This document shows positions 1-7,587 of a DNA stretch of 18,907 nucleotides, in pieces; position 1 is the first letter of the stretch, and each line of letters begins with the position of its first letter. The notes under the pieces are model-generated. The model made no database searches, was not told where the DNA came from, and saw only the letters and a program-made list of their open reading frames with translations. This DNA is from DAMCAP01 sp032059445 (GTDB taxonomy: Bacteria > Bacillota > Clostridia > Oscillospirales > Ruminococcaceae). The translations under genes were made by a program, and so were the position numbers. The stretch is from positions 1 through 18,907 of the forward strand of contig DAMCAP010000034.1 of assembly GCA_032059445.1 (NCBI GenBank). The letters are read 5' to 3'.

Positions 1-55
1 GAGCACTTCCTTGGTAAGGAAGAGGTCACCAGTTCGAATCTGGTTAACAGCTCCA
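1..55 (+). tRNA. tRNA-Thr (anticodon GGT), 5' end cut by window
   Basis: The 3' three quarters of a tRNA are present. The anticodon arm is CTTCC-TTGGTAA-GGAAG (about 6-22), so the anticodon is GGT, which reads Thr codons ACC/ACU. The T arm is ACCAG-TTCGAAT-CTGGT (28-44), followed by the acceptor 3' strand TAACAGC (45-51), discriminator T52 and an encoded CCA at 53-55. The 5' acceptor strand and most of the D arm lie before the window. Confidence 0.95.
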
Positions 56-63
56 TTGGGAGA

Positions 64-97
64 AAGCGAGAAGCGTTATGCTTCTCGCTTTTGTTTT
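64..97 (+). terminator. Intrinsic terminator after tRNA-Thr
   Basis: A perfect 11-bp stem (AAGCGAGAAGC at 64-74 with GCTTCTCGCTT at 80-90) and a 5-nt loop are followed by a T-rich tail (TTTTGTTTT). It lies 8 nt after the tRNA CCA, so it should end the tRNA transcript. Confidence 0.92.
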
Positions 98-200
98 ATC
101 CAAAAATTTTAAATCAATGAAGAGATCTCGGGTAAAAAAATGGGTCTATATAATTTAGTATAAAATGCACCATACTATCTTAAAGAAAGGATGATGTATT

Positions 201-1221
201 TTGCGCTTACGATTAATAAATGTACGATTTCTGATAGGAGTTTGCCTTTTACTCTTAACTGCTTGTCAAATTNNNNNNNNNNNNNNNNNNNNNNNNNNNN
301 NNNNNNNNNNNNNNNNNNNNNNNNNNNNNNNNNNNNNNNNNNNNNNNNNNNNNNNNNNNNNNNNNNNNNNNNNNNNNNNNNNNNNNNNNNNNNNNNNNNN
401 NNNNNNNNNNNNNNNNNNNNNNNNNNNNNNNNNNNNNNNNNNNNNNNNNNNNNNNNNNNNNNNNNNNNNNNNNNNNNNNNNNNNNNNNNNNNNNNNNNNN
501 NNNNNNNNNNNNNNNNNNNNNNNNNNNNNNNNNNNNNNNNNNNNNNNNNNNNNNNNNNNNNNNNNNNNNNNNNNNNNNNNNNNAGATGCAAGTCCACAGG
601 AAGCAGTTAACCCAGATTGCGAAAAACCATCGCGATTCAGTTTATGTCAATATGGATCCATCACAACAGGTGGTGTATTTGACCTTTGATGATGGGCCTG
701 ATCCTGTCAATACCTTAGCCGTTATGAAGACGCTTGTAGAGCAAGATGTGGGCGCCACGTTTTTTTTGACCGGGGAGAATATTCAAAAAACCCCATCTCT
801 CGTCAAGGAGCTATATGACAACGGCTTTACTACAGGACTACATGGTTACGATCACCGTTCTCTTGATTCTTTATCGGGGGCAGAGATTGCAGATCAACTA
901 AATCGCACCAATGAGCTTATTGTAGAAATAACCGGTCAAGGCTCCAAGATTATGCGGCCACCTTTTGGTGCTCTTACAGAGGATACGATAGCCGCAATCA
1001 AGGAGCAGAAGTATCAGATTTATCTTTGGTCACTTGATACACTGGATTGGGCGCAAAGTGATAAAGCTGAAATCCTCCGTAATATCAAAGAGAATTTGCG
1101 CCCTGGGGATATTATCTTGATGCACGCTACCTATGATCAATCCCTTACAAGCGAAATCTTACCGGAAGTCATCTCGTATATTAAGAATCAAGGCTACGAG
1201 CTAGCAGCTTTGCCACAATAG
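201..1221 (+). CDS. Polysaccharide deacetylase, probable lipoprotein (interrupted by N run)
   Basis: Probable NodB-fold (polysaccharide deacetylase, PF01522) enzyme that removes N-acetyl groups from a cell-surface polysaccharide such as peptidoglycan. The start is TTG at 201, 10 nt after AAAGG (186-190); it opens a basic, hydrophobic signal ending in the lipobox L19-T-A-C22, so a membrane-anchored lipoprotein is likely. After the N run the catalytic domain is complete: TFDDGPDP (metal-binding Asp pair), HGYDH (two His metal ligands), RPPFG, a WSLDTLDW strand and LMH near the end, then TAG at 1219-1221. The two halves are in different frames across the 311 N; a gap length of 1 modulo 3 would join them, so I read this as one gene with a mis-sized gap. 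A TATAAT-like hexamer lies at 149-154 without a clear -35. The exact substrate cannot be told from sequence. Confidence 0.78.
273..583. other. Assembly gap (311 N) inside deacetylase gene
   Basis: This is unknown sequence. It falls between the lipoprotein signal peptide and the catalytic domain, where such proteins usually carry a variable linker. The run length does not preserve frame. Confidence 0.99.
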
Positions 1222-1244
1222 CTTCCAAATATCATGATTATCGT

Positions 1245-1279
1245 AAGGCGATGCTTAAAAAAGCGTCGCCTTATTTTTA
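1245..1279 (+). terminator. Intrinsic terminator after deacetylase gene
   Basis: A 12-bp stem (AAGGCGATGCTT at 1245-1256 with AAGCGTCGCCTT at 1261-1272, one G-T wobble) and an AAAA loop are followed by TATTTTTAT. It lies 23 nt after the stop codon. Confidence 0.9.
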
Positions 1280-1533
1280 TGCATCAAGGTGTAGTTGCTA
1301 GTATTATTGTAGAGAGTGCACATCTGATGATGTTAAAGTGATCTGCGAATGTGCCTAAATGCGAAATACCTACCGCTAGATCCTAAATGACTAAAGTTGC
1401 TTCAGCTCAGCAGCTATGCTACGACTTATAATATGTATTGTGATTTATCACAATATCGACATTTTTCTACTTGACTATAAGGTATATTTGAACCTACTTG
1501 TCTTGTGCAATTTGTTAAATTTACGAAATGGTA

Positions 1534-1562
1534 TTGCACAATTGGTAAAATCATTATATAAT
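1534..1562 (+). promoter_or_regulatory. Sigma-A-type promoter of the EF-G-like gene
   Basis: TTGCAC (1534-1539), a 17-nt spacer and a perfect TATAAT (1557-1562) predict a transcript start near 1569 and a leader of about 74 nt. The -35 box lies within the right arm of the TTGTGCAAT/ATTGCACAA inverted repeat, so a protein bound there would be expected to block or alter RNA polymerase binding (inference). Confidence 0.75.
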
Positions 1563-1606
1563 TATACCAAACATCAACCTTGTTTAGGTGGATGTGATTA
1601 TATGTG

Positions 1607-1625
1607 ATTGTGCAGACCGCACAAT
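1607..1625 (+). promoter_or_regulatory. Leader hairpin next to ribosome binding site
   Basis: ATTGTGC (1607-1613) and GCACAAT (1619-1625) form a perfect 7-bp stem with loop AGACC. The ribosome binding site GAAAGGGG starts at 1626. The hairpin may act at RNA level on translation, or its arms may be a DNA operator. Confidence 0.5.
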
Positions 1626-1642
1626 GAAAGGGGTTGCTGACC

Positions 1643-3729
1643 ATGAGACAATATCTCGCAGGTAAGATAAGAAACGTAGCACTGGCAGGCCACGGCGGGA
1701 GCGGCAAGACATCACTGGCAGAAGCTTTGATTTTTAAAGCCGGTGGGTCTGATCGTTTAGGCAGAGTGGAGAACGGCAATACAATTTGTGACTATGATCC
1801 GGAGGAAGTAAAGCGCGGCATATCCGTTTCCTCCACAGTAGCTCCTTTTTCTTGGGGCTCCACAAAGATCAATTTAATTGATACCCCTGGATTATTTGAT
1901 TTTGCTACAGGGTTTTATGAGGGTGTACGAGCTGCCGAAAGCGTGCTCATCACTGTATCTGGCAAGTCAGGTGTGACTGTCGGAGCCGAAAAAGCCTATA
2001 AGCTTGCAAAGGCCAATAATAAGGCCACTATGTTTTTTGTAGGAAAATTAGATGCTGAGAATGCAGATTTTTATAAAGTGCTGGAAGACCTTAAAACCAA
2101 CTTTGGGCCAAGCGTGTGTCCTTTGGTGGTGCCTGTGGTGGAAAACCAACAGGTGGTCTGTTACATCAATTTGGTAGAAAACAAAGCCTATAAATACTTA
2201 ACCAAAGGNNNNNNNNNNAAGGCGAACCGCAAGAAATCGCCATGCCAAACCTTGGCCATAGGCTCGAAGGTCTGACCAATGCAATTTCTGAGGCAGTCGC
2301 AGAAACCGATGAGGAGCTGTTTGAAAAATACTTCTCCGGTGAAGCTTTTACCCGTGATGAGCTTCTATCGGGCATCCATAAGGGTGTAAAGAGCGGTACA
2401 ATTGCCCCTGTGCTTTGCGGCTCTGCTACCTCTCTTGAGGGCGTAGATATGCTGCTGGATGCTATTGTCGACCATCTACCCTCTGCTTGGGAATCAGCAG
2501 GAGAGCAGGCTACCGACGCAAATGGCGAGCAGGTGGCCATTGACTGTACCGATGAAGCGCCACTTGCGGCTTACGTATTTAAGACGGTTGCTGACCCCTT
2601 TGTAGGTAAGCTCTCTTATGTAAAGGTTGTATCGGGTAAACTCTCTAATGAGCAGGCACCCATCAACGCCCGTACAGGCAACCCTGAGAGATTGGGTAAG
2701 ATCATCTATACAATCGGCAAAAAACAAGAGGACACCTCCTTTATCACTGCGGGTGATATCGGTGCAGTCACCAAGCTGGCTGAGACTGTTACAGGAGATA
2801 CTCTTTGTGATCCAAAACGTGTGGTCACTCTAGAAAAAACCATCTTCCCTGAGCCCACTCTGACTATGGCGATTGTTGCCAAAAATAAGGGCGATGAAGG
2901 TAAGATTGCGCAAGCACTAATCAGGCTGATTGAGGAAGATCCTTGTGTTGCTTTTGTACAAGATCCCGAAACCCGCCAGTTCCTGCTCTCTGGCTTAGGT
3001 GAGCAGCACTTGGATGTAATCACCAGCCGCCTTAAGAATAAGTTTGGTACCGACGTCGATTTAGTCAAGCCGCGTGTTGCCTATAGAGAGACGATCCGCA
3101 AGACTGTAAAGGTACAGGGTCGACATAAGAAGCAATCGGGCGGTCACGGACAATTTGGAGATGTGTGGATCGAGTTTGAGCCATGTGACAGCGAAGGCCT
3201 TCTCTTTGAGGAGAAAGTTTTTGGCGGCTCGGTACCCAAAAACTACTTCCCTGCTGTAGAAAAGGGCTTGCAGGAAAGCTTACGTAAGGGTGTGTTGGCA
3301 GGATACCCGATGGTAGGGATCAAGGCCGTTTTGCTGGATGGCTCTTACCACCCGGTAGACTCCTCTGAAATGGCGTTTAAGATGGCTGCAAGCATAGCTT
3401 ATAAGACTGGTATCCCACAAGCATCTCCTGCCTTGCTGGAGCCTATAGGCACACTACAGGTGTCGGCCCCCGATACCTACACAGGTGACATCATCGGCGA
3501 TTTAAATAAGCGCCGTGGCAGGATACTTGGCATGAATCCATCCCACGAAGGACAGGTGATCGAAGCAGAGGTGCCTATGAGTGAAATGTATGATTTCACT
3601 ACCACCCTGCGCTCCATGACACAGGGCAGAGGCAGCTTTAGCCTGAAGTTTGCTCGCTATGAGCTCCTGCCAAACATGCTAGAGGCACAGGTCATCGCCG
3701 ACGCAAAGGCTTTTATGGAAGAAGACTAA
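1643..3729 (+). CDS. EF-G-like translational GTPase (interrupted by N run)
   Basis: Member of the elongation factor G family, closest by eye to the EF-G2-like branch rather than canonical FusA, so the exact role in translocation or recycling is unsure. ATG 1643 is chosen over an in-frame TTG at 1634 because GAAAGGGG (1626-1633) is 9 nt before it. The G domain has a P loop GHGGSGKTS (residues 16-24, not the canonical GHVDAGKTT), a switch I RGIS and DTPG. The guanine-recognition motif, normally NKxD, reads GKLD here. Downstream of the gap come domains II-V, including the domain IV stretch HGQFGDVWIEF and the C-terminal GRGSFSLKFARYE. Total is about 690 residues, normal for EF-G. The halves are out of frame across 10 N; 8 or 11 unknown bases would join them, so I treat the gene as intact. 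A terminator follows directly, so it is probably monocistronic. Confidence 0.85.
2209..2218. other. Assembly gap (10 N) inside EF-G-like gene
   Basis: A short run of unknown bases lies late in the G domain. Reading continuity needs a length of 2 modulo 3, so the 10 N are not the true length. Confidence 0.98.
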
Positions 3730-3756
3730 TCCAATATAAGCAAAGCAAATCAGAGC

Positions 3757-3791
3757 AAAAGAGCGGTACAGAGAAGTACCGCTCTTTTTTG
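3757..3791 (+). terminator. Intrinsic terminator after EF-G-like gene
   Basis: A perfect 13-bp stem (3757-3769 with 3776-3788, core AGAGCGGTAC/GTACCGCTCT) and a 6-nt loop AGAGAA end in a run of T. It lies 27 nt after the stop codon. Confidence 0.95.
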
Positions 3792-3835
3792 TATAAATAA
3801 AAGGGGGATTACATATAGATTAGAGAGGTGATTTT

Positions 3836-4312
3836 ATGAGTTATAGGGTAATCAGCATCCCCCGAAACCGTCAGGGGAGAGGGCTGTTGCTCTCCATTGC
3901 ATTGATCATGGTGATCATGGTGGGGAGAGTTACTTCGATGGCTTTGCCCCAGACTATGACGGTATCATCTCTGATGGGGCAGGATTATCGAAGTGAGGAG
4001 GCACGTAAGCAGTTTATCGTGGGGCTGGGCTGGGAGGTAGAGCCAACTCCTGTATCCGTCAAAGAGGTGACGATACCGCAGGAATTTAATGATGTGTATC
4101 TCAGTTACAACAGCCTGCAAAAAAAACAGGGCTATAATCTTGAGAAATATAAAGGTAAAAAGGTAATGGGAATCTCGTATAAAGTGCTAAACTACCCCGA
4201 TAAACAGGCGGAGGTCAGGCTGAATTTATTAATCTACAAAGGAAAAATTATCGGAGGTGATGTACATAGCTTGCAGCTTGATGGTTTTATACAAGGGCTA
4301 AAACAAACATAA
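3836..4312 (+). CDS. Membrane-anchored DUF4830-type protein
   Basis: A 158-residue protein of unknown function. ATG 3836 follows AGAGAGGTG by 5 nt. The N terminus is basic (residues 1-15), then one hydrophobic segment (about 16-37) acts as a membrane anchor or uncleaved signal, placing the rest outside the cell. The soluble part carries the pattern I associate with DUF4830: GLGWEVEP (63-70), VTIPQEFNDVY (78-88), LQKKQGYNLEKYKGKKV (94-110), NYP and GKIIGGDVHSLQLDGF (136-151). The family name is from memory of this pattern and could not be searched. The gene stands alone between the EF-G-like terminator and the next promoter, so its neighbours say nothing firm about its job. Confidence 0.8.
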   Translation: MSYRVISIPRNRQGRGLLLSIALIMVIMVGRVTSMALPQTMTVSSLMGQDYRSEEARKQFIVGLGWEVEPTPVSVKEVTIPQEFNDVYLSYNSLQKKQGYNLEKYKGKKVMGISYKVLNYPDKQAEVRLNLLIYKGKIIGGDVHSLQLDGFIQGLKQT

Positions 4313-4324
4313 AGCAGCACTTAC

Positions 4325-4353
4325 TTGTGATACTCGACCAATTGTGCTATAAT
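4325..4353 (+). promoter_or_regulatory. Sigma-A-type promoter upstream of pseudouridine synthase
   Basis: TTGTGA (4325-4330), a 17-nt spacer and TATAAT (4348-4353) with a TGC extension before the -10 box. It predicts an untranslated leader of about 245 nt to the start at 4607. The 294-nt interval 4313-4606 holds no supported gene; a weak TTGCTGC/GCAGCAA pairing is visible near 4499-4535. Confidence 0.65.
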
Positions 4354-4606
4354 GATCGCTAAAGTGTTTTATACATATTGATCCTATCTTTGTGATACTT
4401 TGCCAAGTCATAGCCTAGCAAATTGATCAAAAATCTGATTTATATTTATTTTATTGGCACTATATATGGCCGTTTTAAAATGATGCTGCTGAATAATCTT
4501 GCTGCGTATGGATATTACCAATGGCAGCAGCAAAAAATAAGGTTAGCGATGGTTTTGGCGCATCTGATGCGATTTGTTTCGTATAAGGCGCAGGAGGAGA
4601 AGCAAT

Positions 4607-5338
4607 ATGACGGAAAGACTCGACAAAATTGTGGCCAACATGCCCGGGATATCAAGAACCGATGCAAAAAAACTGATATCCTCGGGCAAGGTCACGGTGG
4701 ATGGCAAAACCGCAAAGGATGCTAAGCTTCATTATGACCCTGCGCTTTGCTCTATAGAGGTAATGGGCAAGCCTGTCGTTTACAAAAAGCACTTGTATAT
4801 CCTGCAAAATAAACCGCTCGGGGTTGTATCATCCACTGATGATCCAGACTCCCAAACAGTATTGGATATCCTGCCAGAGCATCTTGTGCGTAAGGGGCTT
4901 TTTCCTGCGGGGAGGTTGGACAAGTATAGCCAAGGAATGATGATCATAACCGATGATGGTGGATTTGCCCATAAGATGCTATCGCCGAAAAGCCATCTTC
5001 CCAAAACCTATTACGTAGAGCTTGATCAGGATATTATTAACCAAGAGCTCGCTGAGCTTTTTGGAAAGGGCGTATATCTGGGAGGCGGAGAATATTCTTC
5101 TCCTGCACAGCTTGAGATACTCACGCCCAGATCAGCCAATGTAACGATCTATGAAGGAATCTATCATCAGGTCCGCAGAATGTTTGATCAAAATGGTGGC
5201 AAGGTGGTCAAGCTGGTGCGGATCAAAATCGGCAAACTACCTCTAGATCCTTCTCTGCCTGAGGGAGAAAGCAGGGAGCTGACAGAGGATGAAATTAAAA
5301 TACTACTGCATTGTGATGAAAATGTAAACAATGATTGA
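4607..5338 (+). CDS. RsuA-family rRNA pseudouridine synthase
   Basis: Isomerises a specific uridine in ribosomal RNA to pseudouridine. The 243-residue protein has an S4 RNA-binding domain at the N terminus (about residues 2-60; TERLDKIVANMPGISRTDAKKLI) and a catalytic domain with FPAGRLDKYSQGMMIITDDG (99-118), in which D105 is the expected catalytic aspartate. IYEGIYHQVRRMF matches the family's later motif. ATG 4607 is chosen because AGGAGGA lies 8 nt upstream; an in-frame start at 4574 has no such site. The residues after GRLD (KYSQGM) differ from the more usual D-T-x-G-L but keep the glycine. Whether it modifies 16S (RsuA-like) or 23S (RluB-like) RNA cannot be decided here, so no symbol is given. 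No strong terminator follows. Confidence 0.9.
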   Translation: MTERLDKIVANMPGISRTDAKKLISSGKVTVDGKTAKDAKLHYDPALCSIEVMGKPVVYKKHLYILQNKPLGVVSSTDDPDSQTVLDILPEHLVRKGLFPAGRLDKYSQGMMIITDDGGFAHKMLSPKSHLPKTYYVELDQDIINQELAELFGKGVYLGGGEYSSPAQLEILTPRSANVTIYEGIYHQVRRMFDQNGGKVVKLVRIKIGKLPLDPSLPEGESRELTEDEIKILLHCDENVNND

Positions 5339-5360
5339 TTTTTTATTAACAAAAATCGCA

Positions 5361-5388
5361 TTGTTTTAATCCAAAACTTGTATATAAT
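5361..5388 (+). promoter_or_regulatory. Candidate promoter upstream of PucR/CdaR-type regulator
   Basis: TTGTTT (5361-5366), a 16-nt spacer and TATAAT (5383-5388). A second candidate lies at 5463-5491 (TTGCAA, 17 nt, TAAAAT), closer to the gene. Either or both could drive the regulator; the sequence alone does not decide. Confidence 0.5.
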
Positions 5389-5554
5389 GGAATAACTAAC
5401 GGAGAATACACGTTTTTTCGATAAATTTTAATGAGAAATAACAAAAAATCTTGTATTTTATGTTGCAAACTTAACGGTTTTTATGTAAAATATAGTTATT
5501 ATGAAAAAGTGGCTGATCTTATATCTTATGGTGTAAAATCGAAGGAGGATAAAT

Positions 5555-6640
5555 ATGTCGAACAGACTATTTCAGGGCATTATCCATCAACTGCGGGATT
5601 CAATGGATCGTGTAATCGGCATTATCGATGATACCGGCCGTGTAATCGCTTGCAGCGATCCGGGTCAAAACGATGAAAACAGAGAATATCTGCTCGCACA
5701 TTTAAATGAGGGCAGAGAGTTTTTCACCAATGATGGATATACCTATAAAGTATGTTCTAACGGTACCAAGGGCGAATATGCAGTCTTTGCACAAGGTACG
5801 GATGAGCTAGCCGCTAGATATTGCAGCATCTTGCTGGTGACTGTAGGCGGCATCAAGCAGTATTACGATGAGAAATACGACCGTACCAACTTCATCAAAA
5901 ATGTCATCCTTGACAATATCCTCCCCGGTGATGTATATATCAAGGCAAGAGAGCTCCACTTTAATTCTGATGTGACCAGAGTGGTGTTTTTGATTCGTTT
6001 GGTGTCTGCGGCAAATGTATCTACCTTTGATATCGTTTCTAACATGTTCCCCGATAAGCAGAGAGATTTTGTGTTTAGTATTTCGGAGAGCGATCTTGTG
6101 CTGGTCAAGGAGATCAAGAGCGGCATTGAGTCAAAAGACCTTGAAAAGCTGGCTCGCTCGATCGTCGATACCATTGGCGGAGAATCCTTTACCAAGGTGG
6201 TTGTGGGTATCGGCACAAGTGTCAGCGGTGTAAAGGAGCTTGCAAAGTCCTTTAAGGAAGCGCAGGTAGCTCTGGAGGTAGGTAAGGTATTTGATACCGA
6301 AAAAACCATCGTACGCCATGACAATCTGGGTATTGCCCGACTGATTTATCAGCTTCCTACTACCTTGTGCGAAATGTTTTTGCGTGAGGTATTTAAGAGA
6401 GGCTCTATCGACAGCTTAGACCGTGAGACGTTGTTTACGATCCAGAAGTTCTTTGAGAATAATCTAAACGTATCTGAGACCTCCCGAAAGCTCTTTGTAC
6501 ACCGTAATACCTTGGTGTATCGCCTAGAGAAGATCAAGAAACTTACAGGGCTTGATCTGCGGGAGTTTGATCATGCGATTATCTTTAAAGTAGCCTTGAT
6601 GGTTAAGCGTTACCTCACCTCTAATCCTGTAAAATATTAA
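5555..6640 (+). CDS. PucR/CdaR-type transcriptional regulator
   Basis: A 361-residue DNA-binding regulator. ATG 5555 follows GAAGGAGG by 6-7 nt. Three parts are visible: an N-terminal sensory-like region (about 1-105, with IIDDTGRVIACSDPG resembling a PAS or diacid-recognition fold), a middle region (about 130-260) of the CdaR GGDEF-like type containing FKEAQVALEVGK, and a C-terminal PucR-type helix-turn-helix (about 293-350; FFENNLNVSETSRKLFVHRNTLVYRLEKIKKLTG). No catalytic motif is seen. Family members sense small molecules such as sugar diacids or purine breakdown products, but no metabolic gene lies beside this one, so its ligand and targets are unknown. It precedes ftsE, 263 nt downstream; a link to cell-wall genes would be guesswork. 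Confidence 0.85.
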   Translation: MSNRLFQGIIHQLRDSMDRVIGIIDDTGRVIACSDPGQNDENREYLLAHLNEGREFFTNDGYTYKVCSNGTKGEYAVFAQGTDELAARYCSILLVTVGGIKQYYDEKYDRTNFIKNVILDNILPGDVYIKARELHFNSDVTRVVFLIRLVSAANVSTFDIVSNMFPDKQRDFVFSISESDLVLVKEIKSGIESKDLEKLARSIVDTIGGESFTKVVVGIGTSVSGVKELAKSFKEAQVALEVGKVFDTEKTIVRHDNLGIARLIYQLPTTLCEMFLREVFKRGSIDSLDRETLFTIQKFFENNLNVSETSRKLFVHRNTLVYRLEKIKKLTGLDLREFDHAIIFKVALMVKRYLTSNPVKY

Positions 6641-6650
6641 GTTCGAATGA

Positions 6651-6678
6651 TTTGGTGAGGATGAGAGTCCTCACCAAA
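6651..6678. repeat. Perfect inverted repeat after the regulator gene, no T tail
   Basis: TTTGGTGAGGA (6651-6661) and TCCTCACCAAA (6668-6678) form an 11-bp stem with a 6-nt loop. On the plus strand it is followed by A, not T, so it is not a standard intrinsic terminator in either direction. It could stop or protect the 3' end of the regulator mRNA or bind a protein. Confidence 0.6.
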
Positions 6679-6750
6679 AAAATTGTGGTTTTAGGAAAAA
6701 AATACATATTACTGTCAGTTTAAACTAGTCTTTGTTTTTTCTTCTGTAAA

Positions 6751-6780
6751 TTACAATTGCAAAATCACGGCTATTATAAT
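6751..6780 (+). promoter_or_regulatory. Candidate promoter of the ftsE operon
   Basis: TTACAA (6751-6756), an 18-nt spacer and TATAAT (6775-6780). The leader to ftsE would be about 117 nt, very AT-rich, with an AATAATAA/TTATTATT pairing shortly before the ribosome binding site. Confidence 0.55.
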
Positions 6781-6903
6781 AGAATTAAACACTCGTACAC
6801 AATATATTATAAACTTTGTTTTAATATTAGTTTATTATTACTACTGTACCGGCTGTAATAATAATCTGATTTATTATTTATGCTTGGATGTAGGAGGTTG
6901 CCT

Positions 6904-7587
6904 GTGATACTTTTAGAGAATGTCACGAAGAAATATAACGGGGTTGTGGCATTGGAAGACGTTAATCTGTCGATTGGCAAAGGTGAATTTGTCTTTGTAG
7001 TAGGAGCCTCTGGTGCCGGTAAAAGCACGCTGATCAAGATGCTGTTTCGAGAGGAAGTACCATCCTCCGGCAGAGTTTCAGTATGCGGCAACGAGCTATC
7101 TAAGCTGAGCAACAGACAGATTGCTATGTTTCGCAGAAACGTTGGGGTGGTCTTTCAAGACTTTAGATTGATTCCCACCATGACTGTATATGATAATGTG
7201 GCGTTTGCCCTTAGAGTCACCAATGCATCTACAAAATACATTAAGCGCCGAGTCCCTTATGTACTTAACCTGGTAGGGCTGCTGAGCAAGGCTAAGAAAT
7301 ACCCTGATCAGCTATCGGGCGGTGAGCAGCAGCGCACTGCTCTGGCAAGAGCTTTGGCCAATAATCCTGAGCTGATTATCGCGGACGAGCCTACTGGTAA
7401 CGTTGACCCCCAGATGTCTTATGAGATTGTTTCACTTTTAAACCTGATAAACGAATGCGGCACAACCATCGTGATGGTGACCCATCAGCATGATTTGGTG
7501 GAGGCCTTTAACCGACGCACCATTGCGCTGGAAGACGGCAGAGTCGTGGTGGATGGCAGGGTAGGAGGTCGACGTGCGAGGAAGTAG
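6904..7587 (+). CDS. ftsE: Cell division ATP-binding protein FtsE
   Basis: Cytoplasmic ATPase of the FtsEX complex, which couples ATP hydrolysis to activation of peptidoglycan hydrolases outside the cell. The GTG at 6904 is chosen because AGGAGG (6892-6897) is 6 nt upstream; an in-frame ATG at 6880 has no site. The 227 residues contain all ABC motifs: Walker A GASGAGKST (34-42), Q-loop Q85, signature LSGGEQQ (137-143), Walker B LIIADE (157-162) and switch His194. The size is normal for FtsE, and the partner ftsX overlaps the 3' end by 14 nt, which supports the call over other ABC ATPases. It is the first gene of the four-gene cell-wall cluster. Confidence 0.96.
   Translation: MILLENVTKKYNGVVALEDVNLSIGKGEFVFVVGASGAGKSTLIKMLFREEVPSSGRVSVCGNELSKLSNRQIAMFRRNVGVVFQDFRLIPTMTVYDNVAFALRVTNASTKYIKRRVPYVLNLVGLLSKAKKYPDQLSGGEQQRTALARALANNPELIIADEPTGNVDPQMSYEIVSLLNLINECGTTIVMVTHQHDLVEAFNRRTIALEDGRVVVDGRVGGRRARK

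Larger units (their letters stand above)
1280..1642 (+). promoter_or_regulatory. Long regulatory region upstream of the EF-G-like gene
   Basis: This 363-nt stretch has no supported gene. In order it holds little recognisable to about 1435; an inverted repeat TATTGTGA-TTTA-TCACAATA (1436-1455); a second inverted repeat TTGTGCAAT (1503-1511) / ATTGCACAA (1533-1541); a promoter at 1534-1562; an imperfect hairpin ACATC..GATGT (about 1571-1595); a direct repeat of ATGTGATT (about 1592-1608); and a hairpin ATTGTGC-AGACC-GCACAAT (1607-1625) ending 1-2 nt before the ribosome binding site. The cluster suggests regulated expression, but the regulator is unknown. Confidence 0.6.

Noticed and set aside
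175..689. Open frames on both strands running through the first N run
   Set aside because: Most of their length is N. Only the 201 frame has a signal peptide with lipobox, and it is used for the deacetylase start.
1416..1607. Small 63-codon frame in the EF-G-like leader
   Set aside because: No ribosome binding site, no recognisable protein, and it overlaps the promoter and inverted repeats.
1643..3729. Tet(M)-type ribosomal protection gene
   Set aside because: The P loop GHGGSGKTS and the domain IV/V sequence fit the EF-G-like branch, and there is no Tet-type leader peptide or mobile element context.
4423..4725. 100-codon frame overlapping the start of the pseudouridine synthase gene
   Set aside because: Low-complexity, no ribosome binding site, and it conflicts with the well supported S4-domain start at 4607.
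5337..5357. GATTTTT/AAAAATC hairpin after the pseudouridine synthase gene as terminator
   Set aside because: Stem is only A-T rich (two G-C pairs) and no T run follows; unlikely to terminate well.
5431..5631. 66-codon frame over the start of the PucR/CdaR-type regulator
   Set aside because: Overlaps the regulator's ribosome binding site and first codons in another frame; no protein similarity recognised.
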